64,000 bases of DNA, taken from contig JACKDN010000029.1 in NCBI GenBank assembly GCA_020633465.1, positions 33,228-97,227 of the forward strand, in the 5' to 3' direction. Origin of the DNA: Myxococcales bacterium (lineage in GTDB: Bacteria; Myxococcota_A; Bradymonadia; UBA7976; UBA1532). A model generated the notes under the pieces. That model searched no databases. It was given only the letters and a program-made list of their open reading frames with translations, and was not told the origin of the DNA. The translations under genes were made by a program, and so were the position numbers. Below, one piece after another: positions 1-12,976 of the stretch; the stretch's first letter is position 1; each line of letters begins with the position of its first letter.

Positions 1-1225
1 GATGTGCGTGGGCGACGAGGAGAGCCTCGCCGCGTGCCCGGCGCGCCCGCTCGGCGAGAACGACTGCAACCACGGCGAGGACGTCGGTGTGCGCTGCCTG
101 CGCGAGGATCAGTGCCTCGTCGACGAAGACTGCGGCGATGGACAGGCGTGCGTCCGCAACACGTGCGAGCCGGTGGGCTGCCCGGAGGACACGCTGGAGC
201 CCAACGACACCCGCGACGCCGCCGTCCCCCTGGCCCTGGGCGCGCACCCCGATCTGGCCCGCTGCATCGACGACGACTGGTACGTCATCGACGTCTGCGC
301 CGGCGGCACGCTGACCCTCGACGCCCTCTTCACCCACAGCGACGGCGACATCGACATCGACCTGCGGACGGCAGACGGCGCCCGCATCGGCCTGAGCGAG
401 TCGACCAACGACGACGAGCAGATCGTCTGGACCAACGAAGGCGACGTGGCCGAGCAGGTCTATCTGCTCGTCTACTTCGGCGACAACAGCTACGCGCTGA
501 ACGTGGCGCTCGAGGGCTGCACCGAGGTGCAGTGCGCGTTCGACTTCGAGGGCGCGGCGGCGCCGCTCGAGACGGGCGGCGACGCCCCGTGGTTCATCGA
601 GGGCGGCGCGGCGAGCAGCGGCGACATCGGCGACAACCAGGTGTCGGCGATGGCGTTGCCGGTGTCGACGCCGCTCGGCGGCGTCGTGTCGTTCAACTAC
701 CGCGTGAGCTCCGAGGACTGCTGCGATGGACTGCGCTTCGCGGTGGACGGCCAGCTGGAGCTCTCCGACAACGTGGACAACGACTTCACCCCCTTCCAGC
801 TCGAGCTGAGCCCCGGCGATCACCTGCTCGAGTGGTTCTACGTGAAGGACATCAGCCTGTCGGAAGGCGAGGATCGCGCGCAGGTGGACGACATCGTCGT
901 GACCGGCGCGGCGGTCTGTGGAGCCGAAGTGCCCGCTCCGGTCACCGTCGAGGTCGCCATCAGCGGCTTCTCGATGGATCCACCGTCCGTCACGATCCGG
1001 CCCGGAGACACCGTGCGCTGGACCAACGGGGACGGCGCCCCGCACACCGCCACCAGCGGCACCAACCGCGTGCCGGACGGCGTGTTCGACAGCGGCGTGC
1101 TCCAGAACGGCCAGTCCTATGCCTTCACCTTCGACCAGCCCGGACGCTACGAGTACTTCTGCAACGTCCACGGGGCCATGAACGGCTACGAGGTGATCGT
1201 CGAAGACCCCGCCGGCGCGCCCTGA
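1..1225 (+). CDS. Exported SRCR / jelly-roll / cupredoxin protein (5' end missing)
   Basis: The frame is open from the first bases, so the start lies upstream. The first ~35 residues (CVGDEESLAAC, NDCNHGEDVGVRC) match the end of a scavenger-receptor Cys-rich domain, the same domain seen whole in the next gene. A short Cys-rich linker follows, then a PPC-like beta domain (about 180-520) and a jelly-roll domain (about 527-900) with an F-x-YRVSSEDCCDGL signature. The C-terminal domain (about 945-1200) is a cupredoxin: PHTA supplies one His, and FCNVHGAM gives the Cys-x2-His-x2-Met set of a type 1 copper site. Role inferred: extracellular or periplasmic copper/electron-transfer or adhesive protein. 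There is no C-terminal sorting tail. Domain calls are firm; the biological role is unknown. Confidence 0.8.
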   Translation, partial: MCVGDEESLAACPARPLGENDCNHGEDVGVRCLREDQCLVDEDCGDGQACVRNTCEPVGCPEDTLEPNDTRDAAVPLALGAHPDLARCIDDDWYVIDVCAGGTLTLDALFTHSDGDIDIDLRTADGARIGLSESTNDDEQIVWTNEGDVAEQVYLLVYFGDNSYALNVALEGCTEVQCAFDFEGAAAPLETGGDAPWFIEGGAASSGDIGDNQVSAMALPVSTPLGGVVSFNYRVSSEDCCDGLRFAVDGQLELSDNVDNDFTPFQLELSPGDHLLEWFYVKDISLSEGEDRAQVDDIVVTGAAVCGAEVPAPVTVEVAISGFSMDPPSVTIRPGDTVRWTNGDGAPHTATSGTNRVPDGVFDSGVLQNGQSYAFTFDQPGRYEYFCNVHGAMNGYEVIVEDPAGAP

Positions 1226-1254
1226 TCGGCCGACATCGCCGCTGCGCCGGCCCC

Positions 1255-1275
1255 AGGCGCGCGGCGCGCCTCGCT
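1255..1275. terminator. Possible terminator hairpin after the cupredoxin gene
   Basis: About 30 bp after the stop lies a 7-bp perfect inverted repeat, AGGCGCG / CGCGCCT, with a 3-nt loop. No T-run follows, so it may act Rho-dependently or have no role. Confidence 0.3.
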
Positions 1276-1287
1276 TCACCACGCGAG

Positions 1288-1449
1288 GAGCCTGCTGCGC
1301 ATAGAGGGGTCGAGCGGGGTGCGTCACCGAAAGCTCGGATCAAGGCGCGAAAGCATGACGATATCCGAAGATATCGCCTTGCTTTCGCAACGCCGAGCCG
1401 AGCATTCGGGGGCGTGCACCGCGAAGTGCCCCGAATGTGCAACAGGCTC
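1288..1449 (+). repeat. Dispersed structured element, copy 1 (complete, 162 bp)
   Basis: This is the main content of the 352-bp gap 1226-1577. Ends are GAGCCTGCTGCGCAT (1288-1302) and ATGTGCAACAGGCTC (1435-1449), inverted repeats matching at 13 of 15 positions. Nested inside are CCGAAAGCTC (1328-1337) facing GAGCATTCGG (1400-1409), a central hairpin 1347-1388 (19-bp arms with two mismatches, loop CGAA), and CATTCGGGG facing CCCCGAATG near the right end. Copies with the same order of blocks occur at 45596 and, inverted, at 63894. It carries no gene. MITE-like or REP-like in architecture; mobility is inferred. Confidence 0.85.
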
Positions 1450-1577
1450 GTAGACGCCGGCGCCTGCGCGGCCCCGGGTGCGCCGTCCGATGTCTCGGGC
1501 GGGCGCCGGCCCGACGATTTGATTGCGTGCGGCACGCTCACGGGTGTCGAATGCCTCGACGACCGGGGGATCGCACG

Positions 1578-5200
<3,623 letters not shown>

Positions 5201-5366
5201 TCGGCGCCCCGGCCGCCGCCGCCGAGCCGCCCCGAACGCACGGCCGAGGCCCGACCGTTCGCTCCATCCGCACGGTTTCGCGGAATCTTCGCCATGGCTC
5301 GCCGCCCACGGCCGCCCTAGGGTCGAAGGGTCCCCACGGGGAACCCAACGGCAGCGGAGGACGGCG

Positions 5367-6797
5367 GTGAAGATCACGGTGGCGAAAGGCGACGGCATCG
5401 GGCCCGAGGTCATGGACGCGGTGCTCGACATCTTCGTAGCGGCCAAGGTGCCGCTCGACTACGACCTGGTCGCGATGGGCAAGCAGGTCGCGCTCGCGGG
5501 CGACGTCACCGGCATCAGCCCCGAGGCGCGCCGCTCGGTCGAGTCGACGGGCATCCTGTTCAAGGGACCCATGGAGACGCCCAAGGGCGGCGGCTACAAG
5601 AGCGTCAACGTCACCGCGCGCAAGCTGTGGGGCACCTTCGCCAACAAGCGCGTCTTCCGCACCCTGCCCGACGTGCCGACCGCCGTGCGCGCGCGCAACC
5701 TGCACCTGACGATGGTGCGCGAGAACATCGAGGACACCTACGGCGCCGTCGAGCACATGCAGACGCACGACGTCGCGCAGTGCCGCCGGTTCATCACCCG
5801 CCCGGGCAGCGAGCAGGTGCATCGCTACACCTTCGAGATGGCCGCCCGGAAGGGCGCGCGCCGCGTCACGTGCGCGCACAAGGCCAACATCATGAAGCTG
5901 ACCGATGGGCTGTTCCTCGAGGCGTTCTACGACGTCGCGAAGGACTACCCCCAGATCCAGGCCGACGATGTGATCGTCGACGCGCTGGCCATGCGCCTGG
6001 TGCTGGCCCCCGAGGACTTCGACGTCGTGGTGCTGCCCAACCTCCAGGGCGACATCCTGACCGATCTGGCGGCGGGGCTGGTGGGCGGGCTGGCCTACGC
6101 GCCCAGCGCCAACATCGGCGACGGCATCTGCATCTTCGAGGCGGTGCACGGCACCGCGCCGGACATCGTCGGGCAGGATCTCGCCAACCCGACCGCGCTG
6201 CTGCTGAGCGGCACGATGATGCTGCGGCACCTGGGCCTGGTCGAGCACGCGGCGACCATCGAGGGGGCGCTCGACGTGACGCTGCGCGCGCTGCACCGTC
6301 GGCCCGACCTCGCCCAGCCCATCCCGCCCCTGCGCACCGGGCGCTTCGTCGACACGATGGTCGAGGCGCTGCGGGGCAGCCGGCCGCCGGCCCCGCAGGC
6401 GGTCGAGCGCCCCTTCGTACCGCGGCGCGAGCCGGTGATGCGGGTGACCGAGCCCGTGCCCACCACCGCGCTCGTCGGCGTCGACGTGTTCCTCGAGTCC
6501 AGCCTGGCCCCGGCCCCGTTGGCCGAGCAGCTGAAGGCGCTGGGCGGCCCGCTGGCGCTGACCATGATCTCGAACCGCGGCACCCAGGTGTGGCCCACGG
6601 GCTCGCCCCACACCGACTGCATCAACCACTACCGGGTGCGCTTCGAGGCGCCGCGCGAGGTGCCCCAGCAGGCCCTGACCGAGCTGCTCGCGCGCGCGGC
6701 CGCGGCCTTCCCCCTGTGCGGCGCCGAGTGGCTGCGCGTCATCGGCGGCCGGCGCGCCTACTCCCTCGCCCAGGGCCAGGCCGACGCGGCGGCGTGA
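5367..6797 (+). CDS. icd: Isocitrate dehydrogenase, long bacterial type
   Basis: Oxidative decarboxylation of isocitrate to 2-oxoglutarate in the TCA cycle; cytoplasmic. GTG start at 5367 with CGGAGG 6 nt upstream. 476 aa: residues 1-~330 form the isocitrate/isopropylmalate dehydrogenase fold (GDGIGPEV near the N terminus, RENIEDTYG at ~119-126, metal-site NLQGDILTDLAAG at ~225-237, HGTAPDIVGQDLANP at ~261-275), followed by a ~140-residue C-terminal domain as in Thermus/Rickettsia-type enzymes. The cofactor loop has Asp266-Ile267 where NADP enzymes usually carry Lys-Tyr, which by analogy with isopropylmalate dehydrogenase suggests NAD preference. Monocistronic by spacing: 166 bp upstream and a convergent neighbour. 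Confidence 0.92.
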   Translation: MKITVAKGDGIGPEVMDAVLDIFVAAKVPLDYDLVAMGKQVALAGDVTGISPEARRSVESTGILFKGPMETPKGGGYKSVNVTARKLWGTFANKRVFRTLPDVPTAVRARNLHLTMVRENIEDTYGAVEHMQTHDVAQCRRFITRPGSEQVHRYTFEMAARKGARRVTCAHKANIMKLTDGLFLEAFYDVAKDYPQIQADDVIVDALAMRLVLAPEDFDVVVLPNLQGDILTDLAAGLVGGLAYAPSANIGDGICIFEAVHGTAPDIVGQDLANPTALLLSGTMMLRHLGLVEHAATIEGALDVTLRALHRRPDLAQPIPPLRTGRFVDTMVEALRGSRPPAPQAVERPFVPRREPVMRVTEPVPTTALVGVDVFLESSLAPAPLAEQLKALGGPLALTMISNRGTQVWPTGSPHTDCINHYRVRFEAPREVPQQALTELLARAAAAFPLCGAEWLRVIGGRRAYSLAQGQADAAA

Positions 6798-6815
6798 TGG
6801 GCGCGGCGCGCCGGG

Positions 6816-8315
6816 TCAACGCCCGTAGAGGCCGACCAGCATCTTCACCCGCGCCGCGATGTCCTCGCGGAAGGCGTCGGGGCGCGCGCGCCAGCTCCAG
6901 TTGCCGCCGGCGACCGCCGGCGTGTTCATGCGCGCGGAGCCATCGAGGCACAGCAGATCCTGCAGCGGCACGATGGCGGTGTCGGCCACCGACGCCAGGC
7001 ACACGCGCACGAAGTCCCACACCAGATCGTGCCCGCTGATGCCGAAGTAGTGCCGCACGTGGTCCTGCACGTGGGGCTCGGCGGCGAGCCACCAGCCCAG
7101 CGTCGTGTCGTTGTCGTGGGTGCCGGTGTAGACGACGCTGTGCGGCACGTGGTGGTGCGGCAGGTAGACGTTCTCGGCGTCGCCGCCGAACGCGAACTGC
7201 AGCACCTTCATGCCGGGCAGCCCGACGGCCTCGAGCAGATCCCGCACCGGCTGGTCGATGAGACCGAGGTCCTCGGCCAGGATGGGCAGCGCGCCCAGCG
7301 CGTCCCGCATGGCGTCGAAGAACTCGACGCCGGGACCATCCACCCAGCGTCCGCCGCGCGCGTCCTCGGCGCCGCCGGGCACGGCCCAGTAGTTGGCGAA
7401 CGCTCGGAAGTGATCGATGCGCACGCGATCGTGCAGCGACAGCGCCCGGCGCAGACGCTCCACCCACCACCGGTGGCCGTCCTTCGCCGACACGTCCCAG
7501 CGATACAGCGGGTTGCCCCACAGCTGGCCGGTGGCGCTGAACGCGTCCGGCGGCACGCCGGCGACCTCGGTGCGGTGGCCCTGCGCGTCGAGCGCGAACA
7601 GCCGGCGGTGCGCCCAGACGTCGGCGCTGTCGGCGTCCACGTAGATGGGCAGATCGCCGATGATGATCAGCTCGCGCTGCGCGCACGCCGCGCGGACGCG
7701 GTCCCACTGCCGCTGGAAGAAGAACTGGACGGCGACGGTGCGCTCGACGCTGTCGTCGAGGGCCGCGCGCGCCTCGGCCAGCGCTTTGGGCGCGCGATCC
7801 CGCAGGCCGGCGGGCCAGGTCCACCAGGCCGCCCCGCCCTGCTGCTGCTTGATGGCCCAGAACAGCGCGGTGTCTTCCAGCCAGCCGGCCTCGGCGGCCC
7901 GGAAGGCCGCGAAGTCGTCGGCCAGGCGGTGGCGCGGCCCCGCGGCCCGGAGGCGATCGGCCGCCTTCTGCAGCCGCGGCGCCTTGAACGCCTGCATCGC
8001 GCCGAAGTCGACGCGATCCGGATCGCCCGCCGGCCCCCCCTCGACGTCGCCGTCGTCCAGCAGGCCCAGATCGCGCAGATCGAACAGATCGATCAGCCAC
8101 GGGCTGCCCGCGAAGGCCGACCAGCTCGAGTAGGGCGAGTCCCCCGCCCCCGGCGGCACCAGCGGCAGCACCTGCCAGGCGCGCAGCCCGGTCGACCGCA
8201 GCCAGTCGAGGAAGCGCAGCGTGTCGGGCCCGAGATCGCCGGCGCCGTGCGGGCCGGGCAGCGAGGTGGGGTGCACCAGCAGGCCGCCCCGCCGGTCGAA
8301 ACGTTCGTGGGTCAT
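6816..8315 (-). CDS. malQ: 4-alpha-glucanotransferase (amylomaltase)
   Basis: Transfers maltodextrin segments between alpha-1,4-glucans (maltose/glycogen metabolism, cytoplasm). 499 aa, typical of the GH77 family. Catalytic residues are present: Asp301 nucleophile in RIDHFRAF, Glu348 acid/base in ILAEDLGL, Asp401 in TGTHDND; GDLPIYV and GNPLYRW are also family motifs. The start ATG (8315-8313) overlaps the TGA of the upstream amidase gene by 4 bp (ATGA), so the two are translationally coupled. Convergent with icd, 18 bp apart. Confidence 0.95.
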   Translation of the reverse strand: MTHERFDRRGGLLVHPTSLPGPHGAGDLGPDTLRFLDWLRSTGLRAWQVLPLVPPGAGDSPYSSWSAFAGSPWLIDLFDLRDLGLLDDGDVEGGPAGDPDRVDFGAMQAFKAPRLQKAADRLRAAGPRHRLADDFAAFRAAEAGWLEDTALFWAIKQQQGGAAWWTWPAGLRDRAPKALAEARAALDDSVERTVAVQFFFQRQWDRVRAACAQRELIIIGDLPIYVDADSADVWAHRRLFALDAQGHRTEVAGVPPDAFSATGQLWGNPLYRWDVSAKDGHRWWVERLRRALSLHDRVRIDHFRAFANYWAVPGGAEDARGGRWVDGPGVEFFDAMRDALGALPILAEDLGLIDQPVRDLLEAVGLPGMKVLQFAFGGDAENVYLPHHHVPHSVVYTGTHDNDTTLGWWLAAEPHVQDHVRHYFGISGHDLVWDFVRVCLASVADTAIVPLQDLLCLDGSARMNTPAVAGGNWSWRARPDAFREDIAARVKMLVGLYGR

Positions 8316-9880
8316 CGGTGTCCGGGATCGAGGGGAGTGTTCGGGTAGCCGTCGGCGTCGCGCGCCGCGGCCTCGATGGCGCGCATGACCGCCAGCGCGA
8401 CGTCCTCGCGCCAGGGGCGCGCGACGACCTGCACGCCGACCGGCAGGCCGACGCTCTCGCGGTCGATGTCGGCCTGCTTCTGCTCGATGCGATCGGCGCC
8501 GGGCAGCGGCGCCTGCACGTCGTCGGCGCGCACGCGCGTGACCGGCACGACGCCGGCCGGGAAGTCGAGCAGCGAGTAACGGAACGGATAACTCAGCGCG
8601 AGGGCGAAGTCGCCCGACTGGCGATGACTCATCGCGGGCGTCGCGTGCGGCGGGCAGATGACCGCGTCCAGATCGGCGGCCGCCCAGGCGTCGAACTCGG
8701 CGCGGCGCATGGCGGTGCGGCGCGCCGCCATGGCCCACCAGTCGGCGACGCCCTTCTCGCCCACCGCGCGCAGCAGGCGCGCCACGCGGCGGTCGCCGGT
8801 GCGCTCGAGGACGGCGGCCATCAGCCGGCGCGCGGTGCCGGGCAGCGCGAGCGCCTGGCGGCTGGGCTTCAGCTGGGGGCTCGCGGCCTCGCCGGCGAGC
8901 CGCCCGTCGACGGTGCGCCCGCCGTCGCTGGTCATCGCGGTCAGCCAGAGGAAGACGACCTCGCCGCGGTCGGGCGGCCGGAAGTCGACCAGGGTGGCGC
9001 CCGCCGCCTCGAGGGCGTCGCGCGCGGCGCGCACGGCCCGGCGGATGGACGCGGTGGGCGCCAGGTAGCCGTCCTCGTCGTACCAGCCGACGCGCAGACC
9101 CTTCAGGTCGAGCGCCGCGGCGTCCCCGATGGGCAGCGGCGGCACCGCGGGGTCGGTGGCGCTCTGGGCGACGGGATCGAGCACGCGCATCACCAGCGCC
9201 AGGTCGTCGACCGAGCGCGCCATCGGCCCGCCCTGCGCCTCGACCAGCTCCTGCCCGGCGATGGCGCCCTGCTGACCGCGCCGCGACACGCGGTCGACGG
9301 TGGGCTTCAGCCCGGCGATGCCGCAGAAGTGCGCCGGAATCCGAATGGATCCGCCGATGTCCGTGCCATAGCCCAGGGGCGCGTAGCCCGCGGCGATGGC
9401 CGCCGCCTCGCCCCCGCTGCTGCCCCCGGGCACGCGGTCGAGGTTCCAGGGGTTCTTGGTCACGCCCCAGATGGCGTTCTCGGTCTCCTGCGCCAGCAGC
9501 AGCTGCGGCACGTTGGTCTTGCCCAGCACCACCGCGCCGGCGCGGCGCAGCGCGGCCACCACCACCGCGTCCCGCTGGGCGGGGCGGCCCTGGTGGGCGA
9601 CGAGGCCCATCGTCGAGTCGAAGCCCTCGAGGTCGAGGTTCTCCTTGAGCGTGATGGGCAGGCCGCACAGGGGGCCCACCTCGGCGCCGGACGCGCGCGC
9701 GGCGTCGGCGGCCTCGGCCTCGGCCAAGGCGGCGTGGAAGCGGCGCACGACCACCGCGTTGGTCGCGTCGTCGTGCGCCTCGATGCGCGCGACGAGCGCG
9801 CGGGTGGCCTCGACCGACGACAGCTGACCGCGCGCGAACGCGGCCAGCAGGTCGGTCGCCGTCATCTGGTGGATGTCCAT
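8312..9880 (-). CDS. Amidase signature family enzyme
   Basis: 522 aa, a Ser-cisSer-Lys amidase: Lys79 in LPITLKENL, Ser155 in GGSSGGEAAAIAAG, nucleophile Ser179 in GTDIGGSIRIPA. Substrate cannot be read from sequence; indole acetamide hydrolase, 6-aminohexanoate-cyclic-dimer hydrolase and general amidases share these motifs. There are no gatB/gatC neighbours, so a GatA role is unlikely. ATG 9880 was chosen because AAGGTG lies 9 nt upstream; an in-frame GTG at 9889 is possible. Coupled by a 4-bp overlap to malQ, although no functional link is obvious. Confidence 0.88.
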   Translation of the reverse strand: MDIHQMTATDLLAAFARGQLSSVEATRALVARIEAHDDATNAVVVRRFHAALAEAEAADAARASGAEVGPLCGLPITLKENLDLEGFDSTMGLVAHQGRPAQRDAVVVAALRRAGAVVLGKTNVPQLLLAQETENAIWGVTKNPWNLDRVPGGSSGGEAAAIAAGYAPLGYGTDIGGSIRIPAHFCGIAGLKPTVDRVSRRGQQGAIAGQELVEAQGGPMARSVDDLALVMRVLDPVAQSATDPAVPPLPIGDAAALDLKGLRVGWYDEDGYLAPTASIRRAVRAARDALEAAGATLVDFRPPDRGEVVFLWLTAMTSDGGRTVDGRLAGEAASPQLKPSRQALALPGTARRLMAAVLERTGDRRVARLLRAVGEKGVADWWAMAARRTAMRRAEFDAWAAADLDAVICPPHATPAMSHRQSGDFALALSYPFRYSLLDFPAGVVPVTRVRADDVQAPLPGADRIEQKQADIDRESVGLPVGVQVVARPWREDVALAVMRAIEAAARDADGYPNTPLDPGHR

Positions 9881-9969
9881 GGCGCGCACCTTAGCGCAGC
9901 GCGCGCCCGGCGGGGAGGGTCAGGTGGGGGTCGCCGCGCGCCCTTCGACGCGCGGCGCGGCGCGCGGGG

Positions 9970-10167
9970 TCAGATGTTCGAGATGAAGCGATCCACGTCG
10001 CGCTCGACCTCTTCCTTCTTCTGGCCGTAGCGCTGCTGGATGCGCCCCACCAGCTCCTGGCGGCGGCCGCGGGCCTGCTCGAGGTCATCCTCGGTCAGCT
10101 TGCCCCACTTCTGCCGAACCTGACCCTTCACCTTCTCCCAGTTGCCTTCGACGCGATCCCAGTTCAT
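9970..10167 (-). CDS. CsbD-family small stress protein
   Basis: 65 aa. Starts MNWDRVEGNWEKVKGQVRQ, the CsbD signature (N-W-x2-V-x-G-x-W-K-x2-K-G), followed by KLTEDDLEQARGRRQELVGRIQ and a helical charged tail. CsbD proteins are abundant stress-induced small proteins of unknown biochemical role. GGAG lies 7-10 nt before the ATG. Divergent from the TSP3 operon, with 223 bp between. Confidence 0.93.
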   Translation of the reverse strand: MNWDRVEGNWEKVKGQVRQKWGKLTEDDLEQARGRRQELVGRIQQRYGQKKEEVERDVDRFISNI

Positions 10168-10390
10168 GGGGGTCTCCTCTCTCGTTGTAGGCCGAGCCCG
10201 GGCGCGACGCCCTTCGCCGCGGCGGCGCTCGACGGTCGCGGCGGGACCAGTGCAGGGTCGGTGCCAGACGGCGCAACGCGTGCGCGCGCGAGAGGACCGG
10301 GGCGGGTCACCCTCGAGCGGGGCGGCCCGCCCCGCCCGCCCCTCGTGACGGTCGGCGTTCACTGTGCTAGTGCCGAAGCAGGAGGGGTGC
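10168..10390. promoter_or_regulatory. Divergent intergenic region, csbD-like gene / exported-protein operon
   Basis: 223 bp that must hold promoters for both directions. It is almost uniformly GC-rich and I see no convincing -35/-10 pair. The right end carries the Shine-Dalgarno GGAGG (10381-10385) that sets the TTG start at 10391. Confidence 0.4.
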
Positions 10391-12976
10391 TTGCTTCGAA
10401 GGTCGATCCCACTGGTGCTGGCGCTCACCGCCGCCGCGGCGGCCCAACCCTGCGCCGACCGAGCGCCCTGCCCGATCGGCGCGGTGTGCGCGGGGGGTGT
10501 CTGCGTGGTGGACGTGGCCGCCGACCGGGACCGCGACGGCGTGCCCGACGGCTTCGGCGACGCCCCCCGCGACGTCTGCGTCGAGGTGCCCGATCCGGGG
10601 CAGGACGATCGCGACCGGGACGGCCTCGGCGACGCCTGCGACGCCTCGGCGCCGTTCGCCCTGGCGACGCCGCGGGACGACGACGGCGACGGCGTACCCG
10701 ACGCGGTCGACAACTGCGCCCTGCCCAACCCGGCCCAGACCGACACCGACGGCGACGGGCGCGGCGACGCCTGCGACCCCGACGACGACGGCGACGGCCT
10801 GGTCGACGCGGTGGATCCCTGCCCCACCCGCGCGGGCGCCACCGGCTGCGCGCCGGACCGTGACGTCGACGGCGTCCCCGATCCGCTCGACAACTGCCCC
10901 GACCGACCCAACCCCCGCCAGGACGATCAGGATCTCGACGGGCGCGGCGACGCCTGCGACGGGGACGGCGACGGCGACGGCGTGCCGGACGAGGCCGACA
11001 ACTGCCCGCGCGTGGCCAACCCCGGCCAGGCGGATCGCGATCGCGACGGCGCCGGCGACGCGTGCGCGCCCGACGCCGATCACGACGGCGTGCCGGACGA
11101 TGTCGACGTCTGCCCCGGCGTGGTCGACCCCGGCCAACAGGACACGGACGCGGACGGCATCGGCGACGCCTGCGACCCCGACGACGACGGTGACGGCGTC
11201 GCGGACGCGCTCGATGGCTGCCCCTCGATCTACGATCCGGCGCAGCGCGAGGCCGATCGGATCCGCGCGGGCGACCGCTGCGTCGCGGTGCGGCCGGCGC
11301 CGCCCGCGGATCGCGACGGGGACGGCGTGCCCGACGCGGCCGACGACTGTCCCGACGTGCCCGATCGCGCGCAGGTCGACACCGACGGGGACGGCGCGGG
11401 GGACGCCTGCGATCCGGACGCGGACGACGACGGGGTGCCCAACGCCGACGACGTCTGCCCCGGCGTGGTCGATCCCCTCCAGGTGGACACGGACGGCGAC
11501 GGCCGCGGCGACGCCTGCGATCCCGACGACGACGACGACGGCATGCTCGACGCGGACGATCCGTGCCCGCTGCTGGGCGACGACGGGGCCGACCGCGACG
11601 GGGACGGCCTCGGCGACGCCTGCGACCTGTGCCCCGATCTGCCCGCGCGCGACAACCTGGACGCGGACGGCGACGGCCTCGGCAACCCGTGCGATCCCGA
11701 CGCCGACGGCGACGCCGTGCCGGATCGCCTGGATCGCTGCCCGGGGACGCCCGATCCCGCCCAATTCGACCGCGACTGCGACGGCATCGGCGACGCCTGC
11801 GACACCGTCTTCGACCCGCCGCCGCCCGAGGTGTGCGGGGACGGCGTGGACGACGACTGCGACGGCCGCGCCGACGAGGGCTGCGGGCCCTGCGAGCCCA
11901 CCTTCGTCGGGCGCGCGCCGGTGCGCTACCAGACGGCCGAGGCCGAGGCCACCCGGCCCGAGGTGGCCGCGTCGGCGGACGTCGCGATCCTCGGACGCCT
12001 GGCCGACGACGGGGTCGAGCAGGTGGCGCGCTGGACCACGTTCCAGCGGGTGAACTCGCGGGCCGACAGCCTCAGCGTGGTCGGGCGGCGCCCCGCGGAT
12101 CCCGAGCGCAGCGTCGCGCCGCCCGAGATCGCCTGGGTGGGTGATCGCTTCTGGGGCGTGTACGCCAGCACCGATCCGGTGCGGCCGCGCGTGGGCGGCT
12201 TCACCTTCGGCTCCACCGGGCAGGTCACCGGCGGGCTGCCGACCCTCGCGGCCACCGCGCCGGGGCCGGTCGAGGTGGCCTGGGACGGCGGCGACACGGT
12301 GGCGATGGCCTTCTTCGACGAGGTCGCGGGCGCGCGGTCGCTGCGCTGGCAGGTGGCGGACACGGCCGGCGCGGTGCAGGCGGGGCCCTTCGAGGTGCCG
12401 GGCGTCGAGGTGGGGCCGCTCGACCGGCCGGGCGTCGCGGTGGTGGACGGGCTGGTCGGGCTGACCTGGACGGCGCGCGCGCCCGGCGACGCCACGGCCT
12501 CGCTGCTGTTCGCGGCGTACGACCTCGAGGGCGGCGCGGTGATCCCCCCGACCGTCGTGGCCGCGGACACCGACGTCGCCGCGCCCCTCGCGGGCGGCGC
12601 CGCGCGCTGGCTGCTCGCCTGGCCCAGCGGCGCCGCGGCCCTGGGCGCCGGCGTCGGCCTCGACGGCGCGCTGACCGATCTGGGGGCGCTGATCGACGCC
12701 GTCGGCGCGCCGCACGTGGCCTGGGCCGGCGACGCGTTCGTGCTGGTGGCGCCCATCGAGGTCGAGGGCGCCGTCGAGGTGGGCCTGCTGCGGGTGGCCG
12801 CCGACGGGACGCCCGAGGGGCCGGTGCACGTGCTGGCCCCGGATCCCACGACGACCGCGCGCTTCCCGCGCGTGGCGTGGGCGATCGACGGCCGCTACGT
12901 CGTGGTGTGGCAGGCGGACGACGCCGCGGGCGCCTCGACCGTCTGGGTGATCCAAGGGAGCATCGAGTGCGAGTGA
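10391..12976 (+). CDS. Exported TSP3-repeat protein with beta-propeller-like C-terminal half
   Basis: TTG start at 10391, chosen because GGAGG sits 5 nt upstream and the following residues make a clean signal peptide (LRRSIPLVLALTAAAAA then QPCAD). After a Cys-rich head (CPIGAVCAGGVCVVD) come about a dozen TSP3 calcium-binding repeats (D-x-DGDGxxDxxDxCP, GDACDPD) to nt ~11800, one MopE-like unit (CGDGVDDDCDGRADEGC), then ~370 residues of repeated beta strands (AWVGDRFWGVYA, VAWDGGDTVAMAFFD) like the sialidase/propeller domains that follow such repeats. No sorting tail. First gene of a five-gene overlapping operon. Role inferred: Ca-stiffened extracellular or outer-surface protein. Confidence 0.85.
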   Translation: MLRRSIPLVLALTAAAAAQPCADRAPCPIGAVCAGGVCVVDVAADRDRDGVPDGFGDAPRDVCVEVPDPGQDDRDRDGLGDACDASAPFALATPRDDDGDGVPDAVDNCALPNPAQTDTDGDGRGDACDPDDDGDGLVDAVDPCPTRAGATGCAPDRDVDGVPDPLDNCPDRPNPRQDDQDLDGRGDACDGDGDGDGVPDEADNCPRVANPGQADRDRDGAGDACAPDADHDGVPDDVDVCPGVVDPGQQDTDADGIGDACDPDDDGDGVADALDGCPSIYDPAQREADRIRAGDRCVAVRPAPPADRDGDGVPDAADDCPDVPDRAQVDTDGDGAGDACDPDADDDGVPNADDVCPGVVDPLQVDTDGDGRGDACDPDDDDDGMLDADDPCPLLGDDGADRDGDGLGDACDLCPDLPARDNLDADGDGLGNPCDPDADGDAVPDRLDRCPGTPDPAQFDRDCDGIGDACDTVFDPPPPEVCGDGVDDDCDGRADEGCGPCEPTFVGRAPVRYQTAEAEATRPEVAASADVAILGRLADDGVEQVARWTTFQRVNSRADSLSVVGRRPADPERSVAPPEIAWVGDRFWGVYASTDPVRPRVGGFTFGSTGQVTGGLPTLAATAPGPVEVAWDGGDTVAMAFFDEVAGARSLRWQVADTAGAVQAGPFEVPGVEVGPLDRPGVAVVDGLVGLTWTARAPGDATASLLFAAYDLEGGAVIPPTVVAADTDVAAPLAGGAARWLLAWPSGAAALGAGVGLDGALTDLGALIDAVGAPHVAWAGDAFVLVAPIEVEGAVEVGLLRVAADGTPEGPVHVLAPDPTTTARFPRVAWAIDGRYVVVWQADDAAGASTVWVIQGSIECE

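Noticed and set aside
8312..9880. GatA subunit of the tRNA amidotransferase
   Set aside because: Shares the amidase signature but has no gatB or gatC neighbour and pairs with malQ; annotated only as an amidase-family enzyme.
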